Assembly: GCA_003116875.1 (NCBI GenBank)
Contig: BCKT01000015.1
Span: 744,001 to 808,000, forward strand
DNA: 64,000 nucleotides
Source of the DNA: Takashimella koratensis
Lineage: Eukaryota; Basidiomycota; Tremellomycetes; Trichosporonales; Tetragoniomycetaceae
Reading direction: 5' to 3'
Shown: positions 12,124 through 23,702 of the stretch, in pieces
Layout: each line of letters opens with the position of its first letter
Position numbering within the stretch: position 1 is the stretch's first letter
Position numbers and translations under genes: made by a program
The notes under the pieces: generated by a model
What the model was told of the DNA's origin: nothing
The model's input: the letters and a program-made list of their open reading frames with translations, nothing else
Database searches by the model: none

Positions 12124-13928
12124 CTAACCTTTGCCCAACCCTGCTCGCCAATGTTGGTCGTACAACTTGCTCGTACTGAATCGCAAATCAGTGCTATCCT
12201 CTTATCACCGTCACCCTGTCCAAAAGCTCACCTGATCAGAGCCGCGCTCAGTCCTGCGATACATTGGACTGGTTCTTTCAACCAACTCAACTCGAACACG
12301 TCGTACGCTACTAGTATCAGCTAACCATCACATACACCTCTTTCACCTCTCGCCTCACTCCAGACTGCATCAAGACTTGACTTACAGACAAACACCAAGT
12401 CACAGAGCAACTTGCGACCGGTCCATTGAGCCTCGTCAATCTCTATACTTGTTCGTGGCCCAGCAATCGTCGGGTGGTCCTCCCTTGCCGCCCGTAATCG
12501 TGGAAGGGTCGTCACGTGTAGCTTGTAGAGCCCGAGCAAGGTCGTAAGTAGCCAGAACCGACTAGTCGTAGGGAAAAAAAAGTCATCGTTAGTACCTCGA
12601 AGCTCTGTATCCAGCCACGATGTCATTCAACAAGTCAAGGTGAATTGTGTAATGGGAACGAGGAAGAGGGCCAGATTTGCGACTCACTTGGCCCAACGGT
12701 CTGCGACGATGCCTGTTCGCTTACTGACCAGCCCCAGCTTTGATAAACAATACACGTCGTCCGCGATCGCGCTGGTCAAGTCGATAAGATGTCTCACGAG
12801 TGCAGGGGCTGAAGTCGGGTCAGGCGAGAGGAGGTCGGCTAGGGGATGTAACGGGTTGAGAAGAAGCAAACATTTTCTAAAGACAAGTGATCAGTCAAGG
12901 AACCTACATGGCGTAGATATCAAGAGCAAGGTGATTCGTGCCAAGAGCTAGAAGCGAAAGGGTAAGACGTACCGGGTGAGACTGAGACCCGAGACCGCGA
13001 GTTTGGAACGAACTCGGTTGGAAATGAACCATTTTGACAAAGGTCGGACAGAGGCAATTAGACCAAGAAGGTAGAGGTATGTTCGGATCGAATATTGTGC
13101 GCATTTCTGTATCCGCAAAATCCAGGATAGGTCAGTTGGATATACAAAGCCAGACACCGTCGAGTGCTAGGAAGGGGGGGGGGGGGGGGTAGGGGAAGGC
13201 GAGGGGAGAACAAGGCGTGGATGAGTAAGGTTGAGAGTGGTTGTGGGAGGGAGAGTACGTACGAGAACCTTGTCACGACCTTTGGAGGTATCCATGATAT
13301 TTGCCAAAGCTAAAACATGTAATCTCGGATCCAGTAAATCCCTTCGACTTTTCGCTTTGCTCGTAGACCCCTGGAGGGAGTGTGTGATTCGTTCGGTCAC
13401 GTCTCTTTCCTTGCCCTTCTCGTTCTCGTTCTCTCGTTCTCGTTCCCGGTCTCTCACTCTCTCCCTCTCCCTCTCTCTTTCAACCTCTTTCTCTCGCTCT
13501 CGATCTCGACTCGAGTCCCACCTCACGTCCCTCCAACTCCCTTCAAGGCCTCCTATCCCATCTTCCATTCCAGTATTATACCTCTCTCCTATCTGATGGT
13601 GGAGTGTACTTTGACGGCGGTGGTGGTTGTCCGTGGTCGACGGTTTCAGCTCGAGAGAGTCTTGGTCTCCTGGGTCGCTCCAGGGGTCTGAGATCCGGCT
13701 GAGAGGAGGAGATGGGAGTCCGGTTCGACTAGAACCAGCAGAGACTTGGGTGGGGTCCAAGTGGGCGATGAGATGAGTTGGGATGTGGGTGGATGCGAGA
13801 GGAGGAGGAGGGGCAGCGAGGGTTCGAGTAGGCGCAGGTGAGGTTTGGATAGACGCTGAGGAGGATTGGGTAGGAACAGAGGGGAGAGAACGGAGAGAAC
13901 GGAGAGAACGGACAGAGTCGAGGTCCAT
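12124..13928 (-). CDS. PEX11: PEX11-domain peroxisome membrane protein
   Basis: PEX11 proteins bind and elongate the peroxisomal membrane, driving peroxisome division. Six exons (13928..13263, 13106..12973, 12876..12688, 12561..12386, 12307..12232, 12175..12124) give 430 residues in frame. Residues 1-215 form a disordered extension with a charged Arg/Glu repeat around 130-170. The PEX11 region follows: KCAQYSIRTYLYLLG, RKCLLLLNPLHPLADLL, ADDVYCLSKLGLVSKRTG, ADRWANRFWLLTTLLGLYK, GRKLLCDLVFVSYDVFEL and a short tail (STSKLYDQHW). The DD(V/I)Y..SK(L/I)GL...R.G..ADRWAN run is characteristic of fungal PEX11C/PEX11-type proteins. The longer frame upstream begins with GTG, so the ATG at 13928 is used. 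The disordered N-terminal half is long for the family and may be a lineage feature. Confidence 0.85.
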
Positions 13929-14316
13929 CCGCTGCGACACCTCGATTAGACACGAGTTTGCCGTGTACTCGAATACTTCACTCGTCACTCGTCAAGTCGC
14001 TTGTGATCGTGTCGATATCGTCAACTCCGATGCGGGCGAGGGCGGCGGTTGGGTGAGATGGTAGATGTGAGATCAAGATTTGAGAAATGTGGAAATGTCA
14101 ACAAATCCAATCAATTGGGGTGAATCTTGAAATTGCAGTCAAAAGTCGAGCAAGTCACGAGACGCGTCCCTGGTCCCTGCGTGCTACCGTAACCCCCGTC
14201 TGGTCCATGTCCACTGTTTCAACCCACTTCCACTTGACAGTCTACCCATCTCATCTCATCTCTTCTCACATCTCTCACATCTCTCACATCTCGTTCCTCC
14301 CAAAGCTCAAACATCC
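13929..14316. other. Divergent promoter region
   Basis: Separates the PEX11-like gene (minus) and the dynein light chain gene (plus). A short repeat of CTCATCT/CTCACAT units lies at 14250-14292, just before the dynein light chain start. No gene seen. Confidence 0.5.
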
Positions 14317-15391
14317 ATGGCGTCCCGATTAACCAGTGCCGCAAGTACTTCCGGTTCCTTGCCTCGATCCACTACATCCTCTCCTCGACCCAAGTGAGTC
14401 TGTCCATCTCAACCTCAACTCACTACCTCGACCTCCCTTCCCACCGATCCCAAGCGCCTTATTTACTTTCCCTCTTCCCTCTTCCCTCTTCCCTCTTCCC
14501 TCTTGTCCCTTATATCTATTCTACTCCCCATATCTGTCACCTCATCAACATAACTTCCTTCCTACCCGTCCCACCGTCTCATCAACCCCGGAGTCCCTAC
14601 TTACCTCCCAGATTTCCAGCAGATACATTACGTCCCTTCATTCGAGCTGTGCGTCCATCTCCCTGTCTCCCTGTCTCCCTGTCTCCATGTCTTCATGTCT
14701 CCTTGCCTCCCTTCTCTCACGTCATACTAACCTTTGCACAGCTCTTGAGCAAGACATTACAAGGTGACCCTCCTCAATTTCAACCTCACCCTCCTCTTTC
14801 CTTCCTTCCCTTTCCCTTCTCTTACCTTCTCTTCAATCTCTTCTCCCCTGGCTACAGCGCACCGAGCTGACCACCACCCAGGCGCTTCGTGGGATTCTAA
14901 TGATCGTACCAAGATGAGCTCTTTCAGCAAAGACATCTCCGAGGTAAGATCCAGATCTCCGACTTGTAGATCTCGTCATCGCCATCTAGTCGTTTAGTCA
15001 TAAACATCTCTCTCTTAGCGCGTGAAACAACGAATGATCGAGCTCGAACCTCGAGGTTTCAAATATATCGTGAGCACCTAGTTTTCTCTACACTCTATCA
15101 TCGACGCACACACACCTTCTTCCCTCCTCCCGACTTCTCTCATTACCAGTCATCCAGTGTTGATACTTCTGAACTAGGTTACCTCCACATTCAGTGAGAA
15201 CCTGGGTCAAGCAGGTCGAGCAGATATGTCTTGTCATTGGGAAGATACCGATTGCGCCGTTCAGGAAATGTTCAGTAACGCAAGTATCTGAACTGAAGCT
15301 GATCAGGTTTCGTTCGGAACCTTGTGCTGACTTGGTCTCGTAGGATGCGATAATATTCGTGTGTATCGCGTACGCGGTGCGTGTCGTCTAG
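14317..15391 (+). CDS. Tctex1-type dynein light chain
   Basis: Light chain of the cytoplasmic dynein motor; the family binds the dynein intermediate chain and cargo. Seven exons (14317..14393, 14612..14648, 14742..14763, 14882..14943, 15019..15069, 15178..15279, 15344..15391) give 132 residues. After a Ser-rich N-terminal extension of about 28 residues the Tctex1 fold is clear: ADTLRPFIRALLSKTLQG, SFSKDISERVKQRMIELEP, RGFKYIVTSTFSENLGQAGR, MSCHWEDTD and the final strand IIFVCIAYAVRVV. The usual length is 110-130 residues, so it is complete. The last intron has to use a GC donor (GCAAGT) at 15280; a GT donor nearby would break the frame and lose the conserved final strand. Several introns hold short CCCTCTT and CCCTGTCT tandem repeats. 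Confidence 0.88.
14468..14508 (+). repeat. CCCTCTT short tandem repeat in an intron
   Basis: Four to five copies of a 7-base TTCCCTC unit within the first intron of the dynein light chain gene. A second run of CCCTGTCT units occurs at 14662-14690 in the next intron. Confidence 0.7.
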
Positions 15392-16263
15392 CGCTTGCAC
15401 GGTGCCGGGTGGCGCGAGGGAGAGAGTGAGGGAGTAGTTGGGGATGGGCGAATTGCGAGTGAGGTTGGACTGGGACGGCCGCGATGCGACATCATCTCAC
15501 TCCGAGGGATCAAATGTCCCATTGCCGTCCCGACATTGATGAGACTTGGGTTATCCTGTTGACACAGCAGATACCATAACGAACACTCGCGTTTTCACTG
15601 CGCATATGATACATTCAATAATCACCATGACGAGCAAATAGGCTCGGGGCCATGGGGACAGATACGGACGACTGGCGAGGGAGAAACATGTGATGTTTTA
15701 AATGAGGGTGCCGGAAGTTCCCGCACGCACGCACGACGAGGACGACGAGGATGGCGATAACGAGAGAGAGGATATAGGAGAGAGAAAAGAGACGGGAGAA
15801 GGGAGAAGGGAGAGTAGGCAAGAGTGAGGAGGGTGACACAACAGAATTGAGAAGGCTGGGGCAACTTGTATGATCCCCATGAACCTAGTGCGACAAACAG
15901 CTATAAGAATAAGGAGGGATTTGAAAAGCGAGAGAAGACTAGAAGGGCAGGATAGGTCGATCGAGTAACGAAAGACCAAGTTTGGTCCAGTCTCAACTGA
16001 GACCGACGAAGGTGGAAAAGAGCGGGTGAGGCGAGGAGGTAGGGGTGGTAGTGGTGGTAAAAGCACAACGAGTGACGAGTCGAACTGAAGAGGCCGGAAT
16101 AAAGCCGAGATATAATACGATGGGTGGTCACAATGTGAACGAGACGAAGACGAAGATGAAAAAAAGACGTAAATCATGGTCCAGATCGACGAGGCTGAGC
16201 TTGGGGTGTTGAAAATACCAAGAGCGCATGTACCTATTGGCGTCGGTAGCGTCGCTGAAGCGA
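15392..16263. other. Intergenic between convergent genes
   Basis: 3' flanks of the dynein light chain (plus) and of the Atf1-like bZIP gene (minus). The minus strand from 15700 to 16150 is pyrimidine-rich, consistent with UTR. No further gene seen. Confidence 0.5.
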
Positions 16264-18595
16264 TCATCGCAGCGGCCGACCGTACGCCGGGACTGGCATC
16301 CCCAACCCACAATCCCGATGCTGCATGAGAATCCCCGTCAGTCGGTTCACTTCCTCATGCAACCCTTGGACGGTCTGTTGCAATCGATCATTGTCCATCG
16401 TGAGCGTTTCGACCTTGTTCTGAAGTTCTTGAAGCCATTGCTTCTTCCTCTGTCGACATTTGAGGGCAGCTGGTATGTGTCAGCCTAATATCCTAATCCA
16501 ACCAAATCCAATTAGACCAGACAGGTCGAGTCGTCCAGCTTGATAACAAAGCTTTACCCGAACATGGCCTGATTGATCTCAACTCACCTTGACGATTCCG
16601 CTCCAAAAAGTTTTTGCGCTTCTCCTCCTCTGTCTCGGGCTTGCGATCTCCACCTTCTCCATCGTCGAGCTCGTCGTCACTGTCCTCATCGGGGCTCATT
16701 TCAGCCGGTTTGGGCGGGGATATATTTGTCGCGCTATCGTTTGCAGCGTTCTTCTTGCCCCTCTTCCCTCCCTTGGGTGTACCCGCAGCGTTGGACGCAT
16801 CGCTCTTCCTCTTTTGCCCGCTCGCAGGTACTGGAGGAGCAGCGGCGGGCGGTTTCCCGCTGCCGGGGGGAACGGCGCCGACCGAGGTCCGCTTGTTCAT
16901 CAATGGCGTCGAGGTCTTGGACTCTTCCTCGCGCTTGGAGAGTTCCTGGTGCGCCTGGCTGAGAAGGAAGAGCCCGTTAGCGGCCTGGGACGCGGCGTTG
17001 GCGGACTGCTGAGCGTAGTCGACGGGCGGCTGGACGCCAGGAGGAGGGATCCCATGTGGCGCGCCAGGGTGCATCGCGGGCGTGTAGAACTGGGGGAGAG
17101 CAGCGCCACCGGGAGGAGGAACGCCCGAATTGGCCCGGTTCATGTCGTTGATCACGCCAGTAAGCGCGTTGAGCGTGTTCGGAGTGATAGTCGGCTGGGG
17201 CGGGCCAGGGGGTCCAAGAGGGTTCATGACGGGCGGTTGGAGGTGAGGCGGGATGGCGGACGGAGGGTGGAGATGAGGGTCAGGGTGGTGGTGGACACCG
17301 TTCTGGCCAGGGTGACCGTGAGCATGCATCGGGTCAGCGCCCTCGTTGAGCGGGGTCGCGTTGGTGATGCTGTTGAGGAAAGCAGCGGTGTTGGGGCTGG
17401 GCAAAGGAAGCGCTCCAAAGTTGCCGTTCATGAGCGCGTTATAACCTGGCGTCAAGCCAGAGCCAGTCCCAGGAGTGAAGCCAGTGCGGAACGTGGTCGG
17501 GTCGAACGCGCCTTCGCTTGGAGCTGGAACGTCAGGCTTGAGCGCGGCGCCTCCGTTGGCTGGTCCAGCAAGCATGGCGGGGCTCAGTGGACCGGATCGA
17601 AGCGAGTGCGAGAGCCATGGGAATTGTGTCGGATCCGCGGCGGCAGGACTGGTGAGGGATGATAACGGTGGGAGCGCGTTGTGTTTGATCGCCGTCGCAT
17701 CCGTGCCCCTCGGTGGGCTTGCGCGGTCCTTTTCCGAAACATCCGACTGAGATCCGCGAGAGAAGGATGCTTCAAAGACATTAGGCTCGAGGTCGAATTT
17801 GGAGCGCGCGCTCGAGTTGGGTCGGATAGGAGGTCGAGAAGGGTTGCCACCCTCAGACTCGGGCTGGGCAGGGGGGCCCAGCGGTGCGGCCTTGGACGGG
17901 GAGCCTTTGTCTGCGGGAAGAAGTAGAGGGTCGAGTGGTGATGGAGATGGGTTGGGTAGAGCACGGAGGGTCGGCGGCGAGGGTGGGAGATCGAAGAATT
18001 CAGATAAGAGTTGGAGGGACGGGAGTGAGGGGGAAGGGGAGAGGGAGAAAGATGGAGGTCGTGTCAGCTTGATCTCGGACGGATGGAGATGGAGCATGTA
18101 TGGGTAGGAGGATTGAGCAGAGAGTGTGCCAGAGGGGGATAGGGCAACGTCATGAATCGCGGTAGAGATTAGGGGTGTCCATGAGAGCCAAGATGGCATA
18201 ATCTGTTGCGAGACATGACGGCTGGTCTCATGTAGAATGGGGGACGATCCTTTCTGTTCTCTATCCGCCACTGCGACAGGTAGAGAAACAAGAAAGGATG
18301 CCTCATTCGAAATGGAGATCGGGTGACGTGCGACGAAGGCGCGCGGGGTGGGGGGAGGTAGGGAGGGAAGGGCTGACTCACTCTTGTCGCCGTCTTGGCT
18401 GTCGTCTGGGTGAGAGACGGTCACATTGGGTTTGCTATCTGCGCTGGTGCGGCGAGAAGGGGGCGCGGACATGGGCTCGGGTTTAGACACCACTGTGTGA
18501 TTTGTCAGCGGAGGGAAGCGGTGGGGATTGGAGTCACACGACGTACTGTTGGGCCCCGAGGGAAGAGATGCAGGCGGAGGAGCGACCGCGGTCAT
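16264..18595 (-). CDS. ATF1: Atf1/CREB-type bZIP transcription factor
   Basis: Nuclear stress-response activator that binds CRE (TGACGT) sites as a dimer; in other fungi it is a target of the Hog1/Sty1 MAP kinase. Exons 18595..18547, 18492..18382, 18270..16588 and 16469..16264 give 682 residues. The bZIP is at the C-terminus (about residues 598-660): basic region KNFLERNRQAALKCRQRKK, then a leucine zipper (LQELQNKVETLTMDNDRLQQ). The central part has the Aft1-type HRA signature (SLRSGPLSPAMLAGP, FRTGFTPGTGSGLTPGYNAL), and an upstream stretch SWLSWTPLISTAIHD. Many Ser-Pro and Thr-Pro pairs are possible MAP-kinase sites. The first two introns (54 and 111 bases) are multiples of three with no stop, so the frame stays open if they are retained. 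The intron before the bZIP exon interrupts the basic region and is required for it. Confidence 0.9.
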
Positions 18596-19899
18596 GTTGG
18601 TGACAGTGGGGAGTAAATAGATATGAGGAACAGAAGGGTATAGAGTCGAGACGGATTTGTTCTAACGATACACGATGAGAAGGACGCGACGATGACTGAT
18701 CACGCAGAGGGATCGCGTTTTGGCGGCGCGGGGTTCCGGAACGTCCTGTTTTCCTTATTCACAGGGACGGTGGAGTCGACTCGCTGAGGTAGGTAAAGGG
18801 TGGTGAAGAGTAGGGGAGGGATAGGTAGAGGTAGAGGTAGAGGTCGGGCCAAGGTCGATGAGGATGGATGGTCGATGGTGATTATTAAGCGGTGGCGAGG
18901 ATCGGTGGAGTAGGTGGAGCAAGGCAGGCAGGGATTTTTGTCAGTGCATGCTGGGACGAGGGGCCAGGTAGTGATCGCGAGCAAGGGAGGGGGGATGGGC
19001 TGGAGAGTATGGATGATCGCGAGGTGAGAGGAGGTCGCCACGAGCGCGAGGGGACGAGGATGGAGAGTGGATGGAAAGGTTAAAGGTAAAATAACGGGCT
19101 ATGACGGCGATGGCGTAGAAATCGATTCCGAGGGCCCATGTAATGAATTTTTTTTTCAGTCTCTCGACTCACCTGGATGGATGGGATGCGCTCTGTCTTT
19201 TGGGAATGTGGTTGAATGGGATCGGGGTCGGACTAGGTTGAGATGGTCCGAGAGGAGATCTGAGGACGGAGGCGATGGGCAAGAGAGTAGTAGTGTACCT
19301 GGTACCCTTGCGCTGGAGTAAGGAGTAGGTAGTGGGTGGTGGTGGAGAGCAAGTGGGTGGTAAATGAAAATGAAAAACAACAACAACAATGACGACGGTG
19401 ACGACGGTTGGAGAAGATGTAGGGGGGGAAAGGGGGGGAAAGGGGGGGAAAGGGGGAAGGGAAAAGACAGTGACGACAGTCAAAGGGGGGGGGTGGGGTG
19501 GGTGCTTTTTTTTCTCTTTAAAAAGGTGGGGGTCAAAATATACCCAAAGGAGTACTGCGTCGCGTAAAGGGGGGGGAGTCGATAGGGGATACACGGCCCA
19601 CGGCCCAGACCCATCACGCGCACCGACGTCATCGCGTCTTGTCACATGCACCTGCCTCTTTCGGCAACTCTTCCACTCTGCTCATGCCTCGACCCAAATA
19701 GACTGGTCCAGACCCCCTTTCTTTGCTTCCCCCCACTCTGGCCATGTCCGCGTGTCCTCCAGGGTCTGTGGCACTCGTGCTGACCTCGTGTCCCTCGCGT
19801 GGCTTGCGATCTCATCCATTCTCATCTGTACTAACACTTACAGTACACTTTACAACGCCTCTCTATCCGCGTCCCTCTCCTCTGCACCACTTCCCTCCC
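18596..19899. other. Divergent promoter region with short repeats
   Basis: Separates the Atf1-like gene (minus) from the ICT1-like gene (plus). Strongly purine-rich on the plus strand from 18780 to 19470, then pyrimidine-rich up to the ICT1-like start. Contains a GGGGGGGAAA array at 19427-19460. No supportable gene. Confidence 0.5.
19427..19460 (+). repeat. GGGGGGGAAA tandem repeat
   Basis: Three copies of a 10-base unit of seven G and three A, then a degenerate copy. Likely unstable and G-quadruplex-prone. Confidence 0.8.
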
Positions 19900-20875
19900 A
19901 TGCGGTCCTGGGCGGTGAGACCATCAGGGCGATCTCACCCATCGACGCCATTGTCCCGGCCCCTTCTCGCATTCCACACCGCTTCCCTCCGCCTCGCCCC
20001 GCCTCCTCCTTCCTTGCTCGCTCTCAGATCCCTCGACTCGGACGCAGACCACGCAAGGGCTGAACAGTGGCTAGATGGGTTCAAAGTGGACGATATACCA
20101 AAAGATACTATGGAGATTACATACTCGAGGTCAAGTGGGCCAGGTGGACAGGTGAGTGATTTGCGAGCGCAGCGAGCGGTAGACCTTTGAGAGCGTAGCG
20201 AGCTGTACTCCTTTGTGCAAGCGCAGCAATGCACAAGGTATGGGTAAGCGCGCAACATCCTCCGTGAGAGCGATGCGAAGAACAAAAAAGGGCTGGGTGG
20301 GTGAGGGAGGTGGGGGACAAAACCCATCTCAGCCGGTTTGTTGGTTTGGTCCTGTTCCTGTGTTGTGTATAGCGATGCAGGACTGCCGTGGCCCTCTATC
20401 ACGGTCTCGTCTGCCCATCGGACAACTCCGTGGACTGCCTCGATCGTATCCCGGAACCACCCGCTGACTCATCCTAGCACGTCAACAAGACAAACTCGAA
20501 AGCTTCGGTCCGGGTAACTCTCGGCACCTGGCTTCCGCCGTTCATCCTCCCTCCGCTCTCCAAATCAGTCAGCCACCTCCACCCTCCCCTCCACAATTCG
20601 CAGCTGACAATCGTTAGCCGCACTACATCCCTTCTCCTCCGTCTCTGCTCGTATCCTCCCAGTTCTCACGGACCGCTTCGTCCAACCTCTCTTCTGCCCT
20701 CTCCATTGCCCACCAGTCCATAGTCCTCGCCGGCCGCGGGATAATCCGCGGCCAGACGAGCGAGGAGCAACGTCAACGTGTTGCCGGGCTCGTCCGTGCG
20801 GAAGAGAAAAGGCGGCGAGAAGGCAAAGACCGGGCAAAGGCGAAGAAAGCCAACAGGCGGAAAGACTGGGACTAA
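19900..20875 (+). CDS. ICT1-type mitochondrial peptidyl-tRNA hydrolase (RF-1 domain)
   Basis: Codon-independent release factor that frees peptides from stalled mitochondrial ribosomes. Exons 19900..20151, 20478..20567 and 20618..20875 give 199 residues. A basic, hydroxylated N-terminus (MRSWAVRPSGRSHPSTPLSR) fits a mitochondrial targeting peptide. The catalytic GGQ loop is present (SRSSGPGGQHVNKTNSKAS), split by the first intron right after the Gln codon. The C-terminus is the basic tail that enters the ribosomal mRNA channel in this family (AEEKRRREGKDRAKAKKANRRK). Length is normal for ICT1 (about 200). The second intron has an unusual GTCAGC donor but a good GCTGAC branch site and keeps the frame. 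The first intron (20152..20477) carries several GAGCG-AGCGAGC repeat copies. Confidence 0.87.
20160..20282 (+). repeat. GAGCGYAGCGAGC short repeats in an intron
   Basis: The first intron of the ICT1-like gene contains GAGCGCAGCGAGC and GAGCGTAGCGAGC close together, plus degenerate copies (CAAGCGCAGCAA, GAGCGATGCGAAG). The same motif recurs several times in the first intron of ERG13 near 59.7 kb. Confidence 0.7.
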
Positions 20876-21207
20876 GCCATGTTCTCATGTCCTTCAATCG
20901 CCAATCATCAATCTCGAATCGTCGCAACTATCGGCTCGGCACGACCGGGGAGATAGATAACCCGCTGTTGGTGATTCTATTTTTGGTGGACAGATGGGCT
21001 TACTAAGCCGTGCCTGGCGGGGAAAAGATAATGTGCACGGAATTGGTGGTACTGATGGCGTGAACGTTAGCCATCGATAATCATATCGGGCGGATACGAC
21101 TAAACACTGACGTATCTGGAACTATAACAAGTTTCATCTTCACGTCGTATATAAACCTCAATTTTCAGTACTCAGTATACGGTGCACAAGTCACATTTAT
21201 CTTCGAC
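20876..21207. other. Intergenic, promoter of the dehydrogenase gene
   Basis: Short region with a TATATAAA-like TATA box at about 21148-21155 (GTATATAAACC), roughly 55 bases upstream of the next ATG. No gene seen. Confidence 0.5.
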
Positions 21208-22661
21208 ATGGTCGCGGTGGTTAATGGTTCACAGTCGTCGAGTGACGAAGAGCTGGTGATCCTTTCCACGGTGGACCGGTACCCTGTCGGCGAGCCAGAG
21301 GTGCGTGCCGAAATGCGTTCCATGGCTCTGTGGCTCTGTGATGTCGTCGTGTGCTGACATACGCAGGAGGAGACGTTTCAAGGAGCTGTGAACAAGCGGC
21401 CTTTCAAGGTCATCTACTACCCTCTGCCACTAACCAAAGACCTATCCCACGGTACGTTCCTTCCCATCCTCTCACACCCACGCATGCACATGTTGACTGG
21501 GTCACTAGTTCCCGATGACCTCGCGGCTAGCGTACATGGCCTGTTCATCCTCCGGCACTTTTTCCGCCGAGAGTGAGTCCAACTTGAAGCGTTGCACAGC
21601 TCCAAAACCTTGAGTTCTTCAATTACTGATAGGCTCGGCCTTAACAGAAACCTCGCACGGTTCCCCAAGCTCAAAGTCCTCATCCGTACTGGTGTGGGGT
21701 ACGAACGTATTGACCGCGTTGCCTGTGCTGAGCGAGAAGTTAAAGTGACCAATATCCCGGAGTACGCCTTCTCTCTCTCTTTCTTCTCCTTCCTCTTCTA
21801 TCCCAGCTCGACTGACGATTTTAGCGCATGCACCAATGAAGTCGCCGACCACGCGCTGGCGCTTGCCCTATCCCTCCGCCGTGCTGTGCTCTTACAAGAT
21901 GCCCACCTGGCCTCGGGCGGAGACTGGCGTGCTCTCACTGGGCCATCGTTCGATCTAGACTCCGAGTCGGGGCTGGGAAAGCAGTCAGGGCCGTTGGTTC
22001 AGAGGTCGAAGGGGAGAGTGTTTGGGATTATTGGATTAGGTAGGATAGGAACGGCGGTAGCGATTCGTGCCAAGGCGTTTGGGTGGGATGTGAGTGCCTC
22101 TTCTCCGTTTCCCACTACCAACCTTTACACCTCATAGATCACCTCATTAGTCGATGCTGACCTTTTTAGGTGGTCTTCTATGACCCTCTCTTGCCCAACG
22201 GTGTCGACGCGGCACTCAACATCCGCCGTGTCCGAACCGTTGACGAGCTCTTCTCTATCTCCGATACCATCTCAATCCATGCCTACCTCTCTCCTCTCAC
22301 TCTCAACATTGTCAACTCGCACACCCTCTCTCTTCTCAAGCCCGGCGCCGTGTTGATCAACACCGCTCGCGGAGACCTTGTCGATGTCGAAGCTGTCTAC
22401 GACGCACTCCGCTCAGGCAGACTCGCAGGTGTCGCCCTTGACGTGGTTGCGCCGGAGCCTCTGCCAACCCCGCTGCCGAGGCTCGTCCAAGCGCATAGAG
22501 ATGGAGAAGCGTGGTTGAAAGGGAGAGTCGTCATGAGTGGTCATGTGGCGTATTATTCACCGGAATGTACCGAGGACCTGAGAGTGAAAGCCGCAGAGAC
22601 GATGAGGGATGTGTTGTTTGATGGATTGGAGACAAACGTGATTGATCCGAGTGCTTGGTAG
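21208..22661 (+). CDS. CtBP-like D-2-hydroxyacid dehydrogenase family protein
   Basis: NAD(P)-dependent D-2-hydroxyacid dehydrogenase fold, closest in layout to C-terminal-binding proteins. Six exons (21208..21300, 21367..21451, 21509..21572, 21633..21761, 21825..22089, 22170..22661) give 375 residues. Motifs: VLIRTGVGYERIDR, TNEVADHALALALSLRR, the nucleotide loop GIIGLGRIGTAVAIRAKAFG, the catalytic Arg in LINTARGDLVD, the Glu in ALDVVAPEPLP and the His in SGHVAYYS. Having His-Val/Ala-Ala/Tyr-Tyr-Ser at the last position resembles CtBP (HAAFYS) more than phosphoglycerate dehydrogenase. The substrate or a corepressor role cannot be told from sequence; no PxDLS-binding evidence can be read directly. 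All intron junctions keep the frame. Confidence 0.85.
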
Positions 22662-22823
22662 TCGAGACAAAGAGGGATTTGGTCGTTTAGGAGGTCGGAC
22701 GAAATGTAGAACATGCAGTGGGGGGCTGGTGACTTGGATGCATCAATGTATCAAGCGGAATGAGGTTGCATCAGAACACAATTTCAAACCTCAACTTTGA
22801 AGGAACTGATACGTATTTCTTCT

Positions 22824-23702
22824 TCAACGTGACACTGTCACCTCAGTACCTGGTGTTTCGTCCTTTTGTGCTTCACCCCCCTCTGTCGCTGTCTCCTTCC
22901 CACTCGTCGTCTCGGCCACACTGGCGGTGTTCGCCTGGGCCGTGTTCACCTCAAGTAGGGCTGGTACCTCTGCACAATGTGACGTTTCCTCCATTGTTGG
23001 CGTCGGGTTTCGCAAAAAGGAGGCGCCCAAATCGTCGTGCCAGACCTCCTCTTCAATGGATCCGAAAGAGGTCGGCAAAGTCCAGGAAAATGTCGGCGAA
23101 AGTGCCGTCGGACTGGTCGAACCTGCCAAGTGGAACAGCGTGAGGTCGTTCGGAAAGGTGTCGGCTGATGTTGACCCCGTGGGGGTTCGTCTGTCGACTC
23201 TCCAAGGCGGCTCAGGGGAAGACAGGTTGCCTTGCCCAAAGAAGCTTGGAGTTTTCCCTTGCGATGAGAAACATGTGGCCGGGAAGGTAAGCAGCGTCTT
23301 CATTGGGGATCCCGGCGGTAGGGGCTGGGAGAGACGCAAGCGGTCGATCTGCTCATGGTCTGGTAGGAGGACTGGTTCACCATCCGGATTCGACCAACCG
23401 ATATAAAGGACGAAAACGAGGTTGATCCCATTGGTCACCGGTAGCGCAATTGAAATTCCCAGGTTGCAAGGGCATGAATTCGTCCCAAACATTGTGAGGG
23501 GCAATCGATTCGTACATCCCTTGAATCGCTTTCGTAAAGTACCCAGGCCTATTCGACTCCAACGTCGTTTCAATGATCTCTTTCCAGAACTTCCACGGTA
23601 CCTTTGTCGCCTCACTCAATCGTTCAAGAGGAGTGATATCGTTTCCTTCCGTCACATCTTGGAGGTAAAATTCGATCGCTCGATGAATGGTGTATGCTAC
23701 GT
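22824..23702 (-). CDS. Hypothetical acidic protein; 5' end unresolved
   Basis: Function not recognised. Two exons are supportable: one open from 23702 down to 23439 and one from 23371 to the stop at 22824. The intron (23438..23372) has a GTGACC donor and CAG acceptor and keeps the frame. Readable features are a helical N-terminal part (AYTIHRAIEFYLQD, KVPWKFWKEIIETTL, NVWDEFMPLQPGNF) and a Ser/Thr/Pro-rich, acidic C-terminal half. No ATG lies in frame upstream before a stop, but a CTTCAG acceptor at 23703 would admit an upstream first exon, so the start is probably in 23.75-24.08 kb. The gene is divergent from the coiled-coil gene at 24.1 kb. Confidence 0.45.

Noticed and set aside
12904..12960. 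Coding-looking segment reading LGTNHLALDIYAM in the PEX11-like gene
   Set aside because: Cannot be joined in frame; the intron from 12972 to 12877 gives the conserved RKCLLL continuation instead.
16589..17662. Long plus-strand open frames opposite the Atf1-like gene
   Set aside because: Antisense shadows of a long GC-rich exon; the minus strand has bZIP and HRA motifs and splice phase support.
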